A DNA stretch of 54,618 bases from Opitutia bacterium (GTDB lineage Bacteria; Verrucomicrobiota; Kiritimatiellia; CAIQIC01; Lenti-01), in contig SABN01000007.1 of the NCBI GenBank assembly GCA_009928955.1, forward strand, positions 1 to 54,618, read 5' to 3'. Position 1 is the stretch's first letter. The number at the start of each line of letters is the position of its first letter. This document shows positions 26,577 to 35,740 of this stretch, in pieces. Made by a program: the position numbers and the translations under genes. The notes beneath the pieces are model-generated. The model was not told where the DNA came from, did no database searches, and saw only the letters and a program-made list of their open reading frames with translations.

Positions 26577-28337
26577 ATGCCTCCCGGATCTCCAGCCTCC
26601 GCCGCCGACCTCGTCGTCCTCCGCGACGAGGCCGCCCGCCGCTGGCTCCGGTTCCAAAATCCCGTCGGGATCGTTTGCGCCACCCGTCTCGCGGACGTCC
26701 GGCCCGGCCTGCGCGAAATCGAGCGGGCCGTCGAAGGACGCGGCCTCCACGCCGCCGGCTGGATCTCCTACGAGGCCGCCCCCGCCTTCGATGCCGCCCT
26801 CGCCGTCCGCGCCCCCGGCGATTTCCCCCTGCTGTGGTTCGGGCTTTATGAAGCACCCGAGCCCATCGATTTGCCGGCCGCCACGGGCGCCCCACCGGCG
26901 GAATGGCGGCCCGAAATCCCCCCGGAGGCCTATGGACAGGCTTTCGACCGCATCAAGTGTCACATTCGCGAAGGCGACACCTATCAAGTCAACTACACCG
27001 GTCGGCTGCGATGCGCGGCATTCGCACCGGACCCCTGGCAAGCTTTCCTCGCGCTGGTCGGCGCCCCGTGCGCTCCCTTCGGCGCCTACGTCTCCGCCGG
27101 ACCCTGGCGCCTCTGCAGCGCCTCGCCCGAGCTCTTCTTCCGCCTCGACGGCGACCGCATCGAATCCCGCCCCATGAAGGGCACCGCCCCGCGCGGCCTC
27201 TCCGCCGCGCAGGACCGCGCGCAGGCCGACGCCCTCCGCGCCTGCGAGAAAAACCGCGCCGAAAATCTGATGATCGTCGACATGGTGCGCAACGATCTCG
27301 GCCGCATTGCCCGCCCCGGCACCGTGCAAACGACCCGCCTTTGCGAGTTGGAGAAATATCCCACCCTCTGGCAGCTGACCTCCACCGTCGCCGCCGAAAC
27401 CGACGCCTCCATCGCCGACCTTTTCTCCGCGCTGTTCCCGCCGGCCTCCATCACCGGCGCGCCCAAGAAGCGCACCATGGACATCATCGCGGAACTGGAA
27501 ACTTCGCCCCGGCAGATCTACACCGGCGCCATCGGGTTCCTCGCCCCCGGCCGCCGCGCCCAGTTCAACGTCGCCATCCGCACCCTCCTGCTCGACGTCC
27601 GCACCCGCCGCGCCGAATACGGCGTCGGCGGCGGCATCGTCTGGGATTCCGACCGCGACGCCGAACAAGCCGAATGCCGCGTCAAGGCGCGCATCCTGTC
27701 CACCCCGCCCCGCCGCCCCTTCTCGCTGCTCGAAACCATGCTGTGGACCCCGGAAGACGGCGTCCGCCTCCTTGAACTCCATCTGGCGCGGATGCGCGAT
27801 TCGGCGGATTACTTCGACCATGTCTTCGACGACGCGCGCCTCCGCGCGGAAATCGATTCCCTCCTGCGCACCCTTCCCCGCGCCCCGCAGCGCCTCCGAC
27901 TCCTCCTCGCGCCCGACGGCGCGCCGACCCTCCAGGCCTCGCCCCTCGCTCCGCTCGCCTCCGGCCCTTTCTTCCGCGTCGCCTGCGCCGGCCGTCCCGT
28001 GGACCGCGCCAACGTCTTCCTCTACCACAAGACCACGGACCGCCGCGTCTACGAAGAAGCCAAGGCCGGTTTCCCGGACCACGACGACGTGATCCTCTTC
28101 AACGAGGACGGCGAAGCCACCGAATCCACCCTCGCCAACCTGGTCGTGGAGATCGACGGCGTCCTGTGCACGCCGCCGGTCGAATGCGGCCTCCTCCCCG
28201 GCACCGCCCGCGCCGAATTCCTCGCCCGCGGAATTGTGCGGGAGCGGCGCATCCCCCTCGCCCGCCTCCGCGACAGCCCCCGCCTCTTCCTCCTCAATTC
28301 CGTCCGCGGCCTCCGCCCCGCCGCCCTCGATCCTTGA
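26577..28337 (+). CDS. pabB: Aminodeoxychorismate synthase component I fused to 4-amino-4-deoxychorismate lyase
   Basis: This 586-residue bifunctional folate enzyme starts with a PabB half (about 1-370). It has YQVNYTGRL, SASPELFFRLDGDRIESRPMKG split over the usual chorismate-site region, the CEKNRAENLMIVDMVRNDLGR block and SITGAPKKRTMDIIAELE. The second half (about 375-586) is a PabC/IlvE-fold lyase with FSLLETMLW, the HLARMRDSADYF helix and the VILFNEDGEATESTLANLVV segment. Lys in YHKTTDR is the likely PLP-binding residue. Together they would convert chorismate, with a separate PabA, to p-aminobenzoate. The stop abuts the next convergent gene with no gap. Confidence 0.92.
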   Translation: MPPGSPASAADLVVLRDEAARRWLRFQNPVGIVCATRLADVRPGLREIERAVEGRGLHAAGWISYEAAPAFDAALAVRAPGDFPLLWFGLYEAPEPIDLPAATGAPPAEWRPEIPPEAYGQAFDRIKCHIREGDTYQVNYTGRLRCAAFAPDPWQAFLALVGAPCAPFGAYVSAGPWRLCSASPELFFRLDGDRIESRPMKGTAPRGLSAAQDRAQADALRACEKNRAENLMIVDMVRNDLGRIARPGTVQTTRLCELEKYPTLWQLTSTVAAETDASIADLFSALFPPASITGAPKKRTMDIIAELETSPRQIYTGAIGFLAPGRRAQFNVAIRTLLLDVRTRRAEYGVGGGIVWDSDRDAEQAECRVKARILSTPPRRPFSLLETMLWTPEDGVRLLELHLARMRDSADYFDHVFDDARLRAEIDSLLRTLPRAPQRLRLLLAPDGAPTLQASPLAPLASGPFFRVACAGRPVDRANVFLYHKTTDRRVYEEAKAGFPDHDDVILFNEDGEATESTLANLVVEIDGVLCTPPVECGLLPGTARAEFLARGIVRERRIPLARLRDSPRLFLLNSVRGLRPAALDP

Positions 28338-29378
28338 TCAAGGGGCCCCGCCCGGTCCGCGCTCGAAATGCGGATCGTTCTCATCGAAGCGGAAGACCAC
28401 CTCCCGCTCTTGGTCCAGCTCGATCACCGCGTTGAAATTCTCGTGGGAATCGGCCGCATGCGCGGCGGCGGCCACGTCGGTGACCAGGCGGGTTTCTTCG
28501 TTGACGCGGAACTTGTATTCGTAGCGGCCCGGCCCGAGCCGCTGGCGCACCTCCCAAATCCCCTCGCCCACCCGGGCCAGCGGCAAGACGCCTTCCCAGT
28601 CGTTGATGAAATCGCCCGCGAGATCGACGCGCGCGACGGCCGCCGAAAGCCGGATGCGCGGCAGGACGCACCGGATCTCCGGCGGCGATTCCTCTTCCGG
28701 CGTCAGCGGGATCGTCACATAGACCCGTTCGTAGGCCGGCGCCCAGATCCGGATTTCATGGCGCCCGATCGGCAGCTCGATGGCAAAGCGCCCTTCCGCG
28801 TCGGTCTGCGTCCGCCACGTGCTGCGCGCCTCGACCGGCCCCGGCGTCGCCGGGCGCGCCCGGATGCGGATGCTGGCGTTGACCGGCCGGCGGCCGTCCC
28901 ACGTGGCGACGACGCCGCGCAAGGTCCGCCGCAGCGCGGCCCGTTCCGCGGCCCGTTGCTCCGCCATCTGCGGAAAATGGATTTCCACCTGGGCTTTCCA
29001 TTCCGCCGCTTGCGGCGCGTCGGGGCGCTCCTCCTCCGCCAGCCGCAGCAGGGCGCGCGCGGCGGCTTCGCGGACCTCCGAGGCGGTTTCGAGCAACCCG
29101 AGGTGACGCGCGGCGGCCTCGGCGCGGCGGCCCAGTTGCTCCAGACAAAGCGCCGACCGCCAGCGGGCCCGCGCCGCCAGATCGGCGCGGGCGGCGGGAT
29201 CGGCGGCCACCTGCTCGTACAAGGCGAACGCCGCGGCGGGATCGCCCGCGCCGCGCTCCAGGTACAAGGCGTTCTGGTAGGCCTTTTGCGGCGTTTCACC
29301 GGCCAAAACGGGGATCGCGGCGGCAAACGCCAGGAGCGCCAGAGCGTAAAACGGATGGAAGGAATGGCGTGGTTTCAT
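28338..29378 (-). CDS. Exported TPR-like protein with C-terminal glycogen-binding (CBM48/AMPK-beta-like) domain
   Basis: This 346-residue protein has a signal peptide (FYALALLAFAAAIPVLA). Alanine-rich TPR-like helices follow (about 30-140), then a carboxypeptidase-regulatory-like beta domain (GVVATWDGRRPVNASIRI to YVTIPL). The C-terminal E-set resembles CBM48/AMPK-beta glycogen-binding modules: VDLAGDFINDWEGVLPL and IWEVRQRLGPGRYEYKFRV. It overlaps the response regulator stop by 4 bp as the third gene of the HK-RR operon. It may be a periplasmic accessory or target of that system. The enzyme partner and polysaccharide are unknown. Confidence 0.7.
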   Translation of the reverse strand: MKPRHSFHPFYALALLAFAAAIPVLAGETPQKAYQNALYLERGAGDPAAAFALYEQVAADPAARADLAARARWRSALCLEQLGRRAEAAARHLGLLETASEVREAAARALLRLAEEERPDAPQAAEWKAQVEIHFPQMAEQRAAERAALRRTLRGVVATWDGRRPVNASIRIRARPATPGPVEARSTWRTQTDAEGRFAIELPIGRHEIRIWAPAYERVYVTIPLTPEEESPPEIRCVLPRIRLSAAVARVDLAGDFINDWEGVLPLARVGEGIWEVRQRLGPGRYEYKFRVNEETRLVTDVAAAAHAADSHENFNAVIELDQEREVVFRFDENDPHFERGPGGAP

Positions 29379-30061
29379 CGTTTGAACTCGTATCCATGGG
29401 TGCGGACGGTCAGCAGGTGTTCGGGATGGCGCGGATCGCGCTCGATGCGCTGGCGCAAGGTGGTCACGAAGCGGTCCACGGTGCGGTCGGTCCCTTCGTA
29501 GTCCGCCCCCCACACGTGGTCGAGCAGCTGCTCGCGCGTGAACGCCCGCCCCGGATGGAGCGCCAGATATTCCAGCAGGGCGTATTCGCGCGGGGTCAGG
29601 TCCACGGGGCGCGCCCCCTCGCGCAGGACGCGCGCCGCCACGTCCAGCTCGTAGCGGCCGAAAACGATCCGCGGCGCCTCCCCTTGCAGCGTGGCGCGCA
29701 GCAGGAGGGCCTTGATCCGCGCCACCAGCGCCTCCATCTTGAACGGCTTGCGCACGAAGTCGTCGGCCCCGAGCCGGAAGCTCAGCAGCTCGTCCTCGTC
29801 GCCGGTCTTCGCCGTCAGCACGAGGATCGGCACGCCCAGGTTGCGCTGGCGCAGCTCCTGGCAGACCTCGAACCCGCTCTTGCCGGGCAGCATGATGTCC
29901 AGCAGGACGAGATCGGGACGCCCGTCCTCCGCCGCGCGCAGCGCCGCGTCGCCGTCGCCCGCGGACACGACGGAAAACCCGTAGTCCGGCAGGGCGATCT
30001 CCAGCGCCGTGCGCAGCGGCAGATGGTCCTCCACCACGAGGATCCTCTTCCGGACGCTCAT
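29375..30061 (-). CDS. OmpR/PhoB-family response regulator
   Basis: This 228-residue protein has a receiver domain with phosphoacceptor Asp55 in LVLLDIMLPGKSG, acidic pair ED at 11-12 and Lys in RKPFKME. A winged-helix DNA-binding domain covers about 130-228 (VDLTPREYALLEYLALHPGR, and DRTVDRFVTTLRQRIE ending VRTHGYEFKR). It is translationally coupled to the kinase upstream (4-bp overlap). The operator-like array at 32149-32208 upstream of the kinase has the 11-bp direct-repeat spacing used by this family, so autoregulation is likely. Confidence 0.94.
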   Translation of the reverse strand: MSVRKRILVVEDHLPLRTALEIALPDYGFSVVSAGDGDAALRAAEDGRPDLVLLDIMLPGKSGFEVCQELRQRNLGVPILVLTAKTGDEDELLSFRLGADDFVRKPFKMEALVARIKALLLRATLQGEAPRIVFGRYELDVAARVLREGARPVDLTPREYALLEYLALHPGRAFTREQLLDHVWGADYEGTDRTVDRFVTTLRQRIERDPRHPEHLLTVRTHGYEFKR

Positions 30062-32121
30062 GGCCGGCCCCCGGATTCCGATGAAAGCGGCAGGCGGATT
30101 TCGAACGCGGAGCCCTGGCCCGGCGCCGAGCGCACCGAGATCGAGCCTCCGTGCGCGCGCACCAGCCCTTGCACGATGGCCAATCCCAGCCCCAGGCCCG
30201 GCACGCGCGCCGCGAGGCGGCTGTCGGCCCGGAAGTACGGCGTGAACAGGCGGCGCAGCGTGCGGGCATCCATGCCCCGCCCGTTGTCGGCCACCGTCCA
30301 CGCGGCGGCGGAACCGGAGCGGCGCAGCGAGATCCGCACCTCCGCCGGGCCGTCGCCGTATTTCACCGCGTTCTCCACGAGATTGCGCGCGATCTCCCCG
30401 ATGGCTTCGCGGTCGAATTCGCCGGCATAGTTGTCCGGCTGGACGTCGAACGCCAGCCGCCCGGCCTCCACGCCGGTCTCGGCCGGAAGCCGCCGGACGA
30501 TCTCCGCCAACAGCTCCTCCAGCCGTCCCGGCTCCCGGTCCAGCCGCACCGTCCCCGCGCGCTGGCGCGCGAAGTCCAGCAACCGGTCGCTCAGCCGCAC
30601 CAGCCGCCGCACTTCGTCGCCCAGCAACGCGCGCAGCTGCCGGTCGGCGGCCGGTTCCGCCGGATCCCCGCGCCGCGCCAGCGTGTCGGCCAGCACGGAG
30701 AGCGAGGTGATGGGCGTCTTCAGTTCGTGGCTGATGCGGTCCATCACGTCGGCCTGCAGTCCGGCCAAGCGCAGCGAGCGCTTCAGATAGGAGAAGGGAA
30801 CCACCAGCCCCAGCAAGGCCAGCGTCACGGCGACCCCCAGGATCGCCGCCCGGGTCTTCGAGCGCGAAGTGGCCAGCGTGGCCCACATGGAGGAGGGCTC
30901 GGGCCGGTAGTCGAGGGACCAGCACTCCAGCGGCGCGGGCAGCGGATGGACCATCCGATCGCCGGAATCGGCGGCCGGAACGGCCCCCGGCGGAGGCGTG
31001 TCCATCCAGTCGGCGCGGCCCCCGCAGCGGGCGATCCATTCGCGCAGCGCCGGCTCCAGCGCGGCGGCTCGAAACTCGGCCAAGTCGATCTCGTAGGCGA
31101 GCCAAGTGCCGTCGGACAGCGCCGCGCGCGCATCCACCACCAGCCGGGAGGTTTCCCAGGTCGGAGACGACGGCGCCGCGGGTTCGAAATCGCCCGCCCC
31201 GGTCCCGAAACGGAACGGGAACGGACCGGTCCCATGCGCGCGGACAAAGGCCTCTCTCGCCGCCCGGGCTTTCGCCAGGCGTTCCACCCGTTCCCAAGGC
31301 TCCGCGAGACCGGCCGGCAGCTCGGTCCAAACAACGCGCAGCCGGTCCGCCGCGATTTCCAGCTCGTCGGGATCCATCTCCATCCCGCGGCGTTCGCACG
31401 CCTCCAGCAAGGCGAGCGTCCAGCGCCGGGCCCGCTCCGCGTCGCCCGCCCGCTGCGCCAGCTCCACGGCGCTCAGCAAGGCCAGCGCGGGCGGCGGAAT
31501 TTCCCGCGCCGCCTCCAGCATGCGGTCGTAGTCGCCCAGCGCGGCCGGCACGTCGCCCCGCCGCTTCTCGCATCGGGCCATCTCCGCCCAGACGCCGAGG
31601 CGGACGGCCGCCGGCGTGCGCGGTTCGTCCACGACCTGACGGTACAATTCCACGGCGCGCGCACTATCGTCCTCGGCCCAGTGCGCGCGGCGGGCTTCCT
31701 GCAGCGCCGCATGGGCCGGATGCAGGGGCGACAGGCGGGGCAGGTCGTCCGCCGGGATCTTCCCGGGCGGCGGCCCGACGAGGTGGCCCGACGAATCCAG
31801 CGCCACCACCGCGCGAATGCCTTTTTCCGAGGCGAGATTCCGCATCGCGTCGCCCCAGAACGCGGGATCGGCAGGCGGCCGCGCCCGCAACGGATCCCCC
31901 GCCCGCGCCAGCCAGGCGCCCAGGCGGCCCTGCACCTGCAGACCGAAATCCCGCAACTCGTGGCGGCAGGTTTCCAACCGCTGCGCCCGCGCGATCTCGT
32001 GCAGGCTCTGGACGCTCTGCCACGCGAGGAAAACCAGCAGGGCGCAGGGAACCACGACGAAGACGCAGAGCGCCGCCATCAGCCGCCGGACCTCGCGTTG
32101 CGAATACAGTTGTGAGCCCAT
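30058..32121 (-). CDS. Membrane sensor histidine kinase with large periplasmic TPR-like domain
   Basis: This 687-residue kinase has TM1 (about 14-35), a roughly 400-residue extracytoplasmic sensor and TM2 ending near 446. The H-box is ISHELKTPITSL (His465), the N-box NLVENAVKYGD, then DNGRGMD and GLGLGLAIVQGL. The sensor contains TPR-like helices (DDSARAVELYRQVVDE, RRGDVPAALGDYDRMLEAA), similar in style to the helices of the CBM48 protein two genes downstream. The signal is unknown; carbohydrate polymer or envelope status is a guess from context. The gene is divergent from the giant phosphoesterase across the four-site operator. Confidence 0.92.
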   Translation of the reverse strand: MGSQLYSQREVRRLMAALCVFVVVPCALLVFLAWQSVQSLHEIARAQRLETCRHELRDFGLQVQGRLGAWLARAGDPLRARPPADPAFWGDAMRNLASEKGIRAVVALDSSGHLVGPPPGKIPADDLPRLSPLHPAHAALQEARRAHWAEDDSARAVELYRQVVDEPRTPAAVRLGVWAEMARCEKRRGDVPAALGDYDRMLEAAREIPPPALALLSAVELAQRAGDAERARRWTLALLEACERRGMEMDPDELEIAADRLRVVWTELPAGLAEPWERVERLAKARAAREAFVRAHGTGPFPFRFGTGAGDFEPAAPSSPTWETSRLVVDARAALSDGTWLAYEIDLAEFRAAALEPALREWIARCGGRADWMDTPPPGAVPAADSGDRMVHPLPAPLECWSLDYRPEPSSMWATLATSRSKTRAAILGVAVTLALLGLVVPFSYLKRSLRLAGLQADVMDRISHELKTPITSLSVLADTLARRGDPAEPAADRQLRALLGDEVRRLVRLSDRLLDFARQRAGTVRLDREPGRLEELLAEIVRRLPAETGVEAGRLAFDVQPDNYAGEFDREAIGEIARNLVENAVKYGDGPAEVRISLRRSGSAAAWTVADNGRGMDARTLRRLFTPYFRADSRLAARVPGLGLGLAIVQGLVRAHGGSISVRSAPGQGSAFEIRLPLSSESGGRP

Positions 32122-32148
32122 CTTGGTTTCCCAGTATTCCGCGGAGAT

Positions 32149-32208
32149 GTTACCGGATTGTTACCGGGAAAGCGGGGAAAAACTTCGGGCCGGTAACAAT
32201 CCGGTAGC
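32149..32208. promoter_or_regulatory. Four-site operator for the adjacent response regulator (predicted)
   Basis: GTTACCGG occurs at 32149 and 32160 as direct repeats 11 bp apart. CCGGTAAC at 32190 and CCGGTAGC (one change) at 32201 are the same pair inverted. This makes a perfect 17-bp inverted repeat, 32151-32167 with 32190-32206. The array lies 27 bp from the kinase start and 42 bp from the phosphoesterase start, so it can serve both. Eleven-bp direct repeats are the usual layout for OmpR/PhoB dimers; binding itself is inferred. Confidence 0.75.
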
Positions 32209-32250
32209 AACCGCATGGCAAGTTGGTCGCGGAAACAAGGAGATCGGCCG

Positions 32251-35200
32251 ATGAAACAAAACCCCCTTCCGCATGTCGTCCTGCTCGCGCTGCTGCTCGC
32301 TTGCGCCGGCGCCACCCGCGCCTCCGCCGCGCTGGCGCGCGGGCCCTACATCCAGATGGGGCACTTCACGAACCAAGCCACCGTCGTCTGGCGCACCGAT
32401 GCCTCCAGCGACGGCGCCGTGGACTACGGGCTCACCGCCAGCTATGGCATGACCGCCGTCGGCGGCAGCGGCTGGCAGCATGAAGTGACGCTCACCGGCC
32501 TGGTCCCCGGCACCACCTACTATTATCGCGTCCGCAGCGGCGGCGCCACCCTCGCCTCCGCCAGCTTCCGCAGCGGCAAGGCGCCCGGCACCCCCTTCCG
32601 CATCGGCCTGTTCAGCGACGCCCATCACGGCGGCTCCGCGGCCGTCGGCAACGGGCTGGCCCTCGCCGAACCCGATCTGCTCCTCGCCATCGGCGACGTC
32701 ACCGACGACGGCCTCTATTCCGACTTGGACGGCAACCTCTTCTCGAAAATGGGCGCCGCCCTCGCCGCCGCCCCGCTCTACTGGACGCCGGGCAACCACG
32801 ACGTGCGCGACGGCTTCGCCGCCTGCCGCGAGGCGTTCGTCCTGCCGGGCGATGAACTGAGCTATGCGTTCGAATACGCCGACGCCCTGATCGTCTCGCT
32901 GAACGCGGAAGACCTGCCCGGCACCGCCTGGCTGGCCAGCACCCTCGCCGCCTCCGCCAAGCCGTGGAAGATCGTCATGTTCCACGAACCCGCCTATTCG
33001 CCCGCGGGCGGCCATGGCGAGCACGAAACCCTCCGCGACCAGTACGTGCCGGTCATGGAGCAGCATGGCGTGCAACTCGCCGTCTCCGGCCACAATCACT
33101 TTTATTGGCGCAGTTCCCCCATCAACGGCGTCACGCAGCTCATCACCGGCCCGACCGGCAACCGCACCCGCGACGCCGGCACCTGCCCCTGCTATTCCCA
33201 ATGGGTCGTCAACGGCACCACCGCCCAGACCTTCGTCGTCCTCGACGTCGCGGGCACGGTCCTGCGCATCCGCACCTGCGATGCCCTCGGCAACTGCCTC
33301 GACGAAGCCGCCATCGACCGCGCATGCCCCTTCACCTTGGATGGCCAGCTGGACGCCGCGGCGGTCCAGGTGACATCCCGCGGCGGCGGCCAGACGATCT
33401 GGGCCGCGCAATCGAGCAACTATCTCTATGTGGCCACCCAAGACGCGGGCGAAGGCCACGACGCCTTCGTCTTCGTCGCCAGCGCGCCCGACGCCCTCAC
33501 CAACGCGGCCCCCTGGGGCAAGGCCGGCACCGCCTTCGCCTACGACGCGTTCTTCGCCGACGAAAACGACAGCAACTACAGCCGCGGCTTCGCCGAAGAC
33601 GGCTTGCCAGCCGACATCGCCATGGCCCGCTCCGCCACGCCGTGGTGCAACGGCGCCGTGCTGGAGGGCGTGATCGACCTGAACGCCTATTACGCCGGCA
33701 ACGTGCCCGACTCGGTCTTCCTGGCCGCCGCCCTCTATGCCACGGGCGACGCCGGCGCCCTCGTCCCCGCCTCCCAATGCCCCGCCGGCAACGGCGACGG
33801 CCACCTCGATCCCGGCGAAGCCGTGGAGATCCAATTGGACGACGTCATCGGCCCCGTCGGCCCGGCGCCCTCCGCCGCCTTCTCGCCGGCGGCCCCCTCC
33901 GATCGCGTACCGATTTCCGTCGCCTTCAACGCGGCGACCTCCGCGCTCGCCACCGCGACGACCGTGACCGCGTTCTATCGTTTCTCCACCAACAGCGATG
34001 ACTGGGCGTCGGCCGCGATGGTCCGCACCGGCACCAACACCTTCTCCATCGAGTTCAACCCCGTGCCCGACAACGCCGCGCAACTGGAAATCTGCTTCAC
34101 CGACGGCGTCCGCTGGGAAAACAACAACGGCGGCAACTGGAAGGTCTCCATCCGCGATGGCGACGCCCCCCTGACCGTCAACGGCGTCACGATCGTTCCG
34201 GGCGTGCCCGTCGCCGGCCACAGCGTCACGGTGACCTACGATCCGGCCGGCCGGCCGTTGGCCGCCGCCGGCGCGGTCAACCTCCACCACGGCTACAACC
34301 GCACCGAAGGCTGGACGGCGGTTCCCGGCGTGCCGATGCTGAAATCCGGCTCGGTTTGGACCTGCACCTACACCGTTGCCCAAGCCGCCACCGAACTCTC
34401 GCTGTGCTTCAACGACGGCGCCGCGTGGGACAACAACGGCGGCGCCGACTGGGCCTTTGCGGTGGCGCCCTCCGATCTGCCGCCCATCCCGGACGGCGTG
34501 GCCGTCACCAATCTCGCCGCCCCCACCGTCCAGGTCGACCACGCCACCGCCCATTTCACCTTCCAGGGCACCGCCGGAACCAATCTGGCTGGCCCCCTGC
34601 GCTGGACCAACTCCGCCACCGGCCAAGGCGGCGCCTTCGAGCGCGACCGGTATTGGACCCACGACGTCGATCTCGCCGTCGGCGACAACGAAATCCAGAT
34701 CTTCGGCGTCATCGCCGGCACCGAAGCCGGATCGACCACCGTGGCCGTGGACCACGCCTCCGCCTATGCCGCCTGGACCAACGGCAGCGCCCAAGGCGCC
34801 GGCTGGAACGGCGGCTGGACGCTCTCCGTCGACGGAGCCAGCGCCGGCCATTTCCTGGATGCCGGCTCGTCCAACTGTTCCGCCGGCGCCGCCGCCTTCG
34901 GCTTCTGGGCCAACTCCGCCTCCACCGCCCGCGCCCGGCGCGCCCTCGCCGCGCCCATGCAGGTCGGCGACATCCTCACCTTCCGGTTCGACAACAACTG
35001 GATCCAGGAGGGCGGCTCCACCGGTTTCTCCCTCGAAAACGACGACGGCGAGCCGTTGCTCACGCTCTACTTCATCGGCGGCGAACTCGCCTACAAACTG
35101 CAGGACGGCGCCCCCGAGATCCGCGACACCGACATCTCCTGGACCGGCGGCGGCCTCGCCATCGCCGTTGCACTGGACTCGGAAACCACCTACACGCTCG

Positions 35201-35649
35201 CGCTCAACGGCGTCTCGTTCACCGGCACCTTGATCGCCGCGGCCTCCGGAACCGGTGTTCGCCAATTCCAAGCCTGGAACTACGATTGCGGCCCTGACAT
35301 GGAGCGGAACGTCTACTTCAACTCCCTGGAACTCGTCCGCCCGCAATCCGGCGGCGAAGAATCCTACAGCGTCGCCACGATCCACGTCGTCCGCTCCGCC
35401 GGCGAAGCGCCGGAGCCCGTCATTGAAAGCCTCGCCGCGATCTCCGGCGGCGGCCTGCGGTTCAACCTCGCCAGCAGCCTCTCCGGCGCTTCCTACGCCA
35501 TCTACGCCAGCGCGACCCTCGTCCCGACCCAGAACTGGCAGGCGGTCGCCGGCACCGCGCAAACCGGCACGGGCGGCGCGCTCGAACTCTCGCTCACCAA
35601 CGAACTCCCGGCGACCGGCTACTACCGCATCGGCTTCGCGCAACCCTGA
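32251..35649 (+). CDS. Very large secreted metallophosphoesterase with starch-binding-like modules
   Basis: This 1132-residue protein has a signal peptide (HVVLLALLLACAGATRASA). A purple-acid-phosphatase-type N-terminal Fn3-like domain is followed by a metallophosphoesterase domain with all five metal blocks: FSDAHHG, AIGDVTDDG, PGNHDV, MFHEPAY and GHNHFYW. Beyond about residue 360 come a beta-rich module, then two CBM25-like starch-binding modules (ending WENNNGGNWKV and WDNNGGADWAF). A jelly-roll domain and a C-terminal Verrucomicrobia-style module ending YYRIGFAQP follow. Probable role: phosphomonoesterase acting on or near an alpha-glucan or phosphorylated polysaccharide. ATG 32251 was chosen for its AAGGAGA site and signal peptide. 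It is likely controlled by the divergent two-component system. Confidence 0.85.
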   Translation: MKQNPLPHVVLLALLLACAGATRASAALARGPYIQMGHFTNQATVVWRTDASSDGAVDYGLTASYGMTAVGGSGWQHEVTLTGLVPGTTYYYRVRSGGATLASASFRSGKAPGTPFRIGLFSDAHHGGSAAVGNGLALAEPDLLLAIGDVTDDGLYSDLDGNLFSKMGAALAAAPLYWTPGNHDVRDGFAACREAFVLPGDELSYAFEYADALIVSLNAEDLPGTAWLASTLAASAKPWKIVMFHEPAYSPAGGHGEHETLRDQYVPVMEQHGVQLAVSGHNHFYWRSSPINGVTQLITGPTGNRTRDAGTCPCYSQWVVNGTTAQTFVVLDVAGTVLRIRTCDALGNCLDEAAIDRACPFTLDGQLDAAAVQVTSRGGGQTIWAAQSSNYLYVATQDAGEGHDAFVFVASAPDALTNAAPWGKAGTAFAYDAFFADENDSNYSRGFAEDGLPADIAMARSATPWCNGAVLEGVIDLNAYYAGNVPDSVFLAAALYATGDAGALVPASQCPAGNGDGHLDPGEAVEIQLDDVIGPVGPAPSAAFSPAAPSDRVPISVAFNAATSALATATTVTAFYRFSTNSDDWASAAMVRTGTNTFSIEFNPVPDNAAQLEICFTDGVRWENNNGGNWKVSIRDGDAPLTVNGVTIVPGVPVAGHSVTVTYDPAGRPLAAAGAVNLHHGYNRTEGWTAVPGVPMLKSGSVWTCTYTVAQAATELSLCFNDGAAWDNNGGADWAFAVAPSDLPPIPDGVAVTNLAAPTVQVDHATAHFTFQGTAGTNLAGPLRWTNSATGQGGAFERDRYWTHDVDLAVGDNEIQIFGVIAGTEAGSTTVAVDHASAYAAWTNGSAQGAGWNGGWTLSVDGASAGHFLDAGSSNCSAGAAAFGFWANSASTARARRALAAPMQVGDILTFRFDNNWIQEGGSTGFSLENDDGEPLLTLYFIGGELAYKLQDGAPEIRDTDISWTGGGLAIAVALDSETTYTLALNGVSFTGTLIAAASGTGVRQFQAWNYDCGPDMERNVYFNSLELVRPQSGGEESYSVATIHVVRSAGEAPEPVIESLAAISGGGLRFNLASSLSGASYAIYASATLVPTQNWQAVAGTAQTGTGGALELSLTNELPATGYYRIGFAQP

Positions 35650-35664
35650 GTCTTGCGGCCCGCG

Positions 35665-35692
35665 CCTCCGGGCTCCTCGCGGAGCCCAGAGG
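35665..35692. terminator. Hairpin between convergent genes
   Basis: CCTC-C-GGGCTC pairs with GAGCCC-A-GAGG around a CTCGCG loop, followed by CATTTTCCCC. It sits 16 bp after the phosphoesterase stop, before the convergent glycosylase end. The T run is short, so termination may be weak or bidirectional. Confidence 0.5.
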
Positions 35693-35740
35693 CATTTTCC
35701 CCAGCTGCGCGGAATCGCGGCTCGATGCCGGACGGCCGGC

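Noticed and set aside
26474-26683. N-terminal extension of TsaB through the palindrome pair
   Set aside because: The extra residues are encoded by the repeats and by pabB antisense sequence; the TsaB N terminus at 26473 matches the family exactly.
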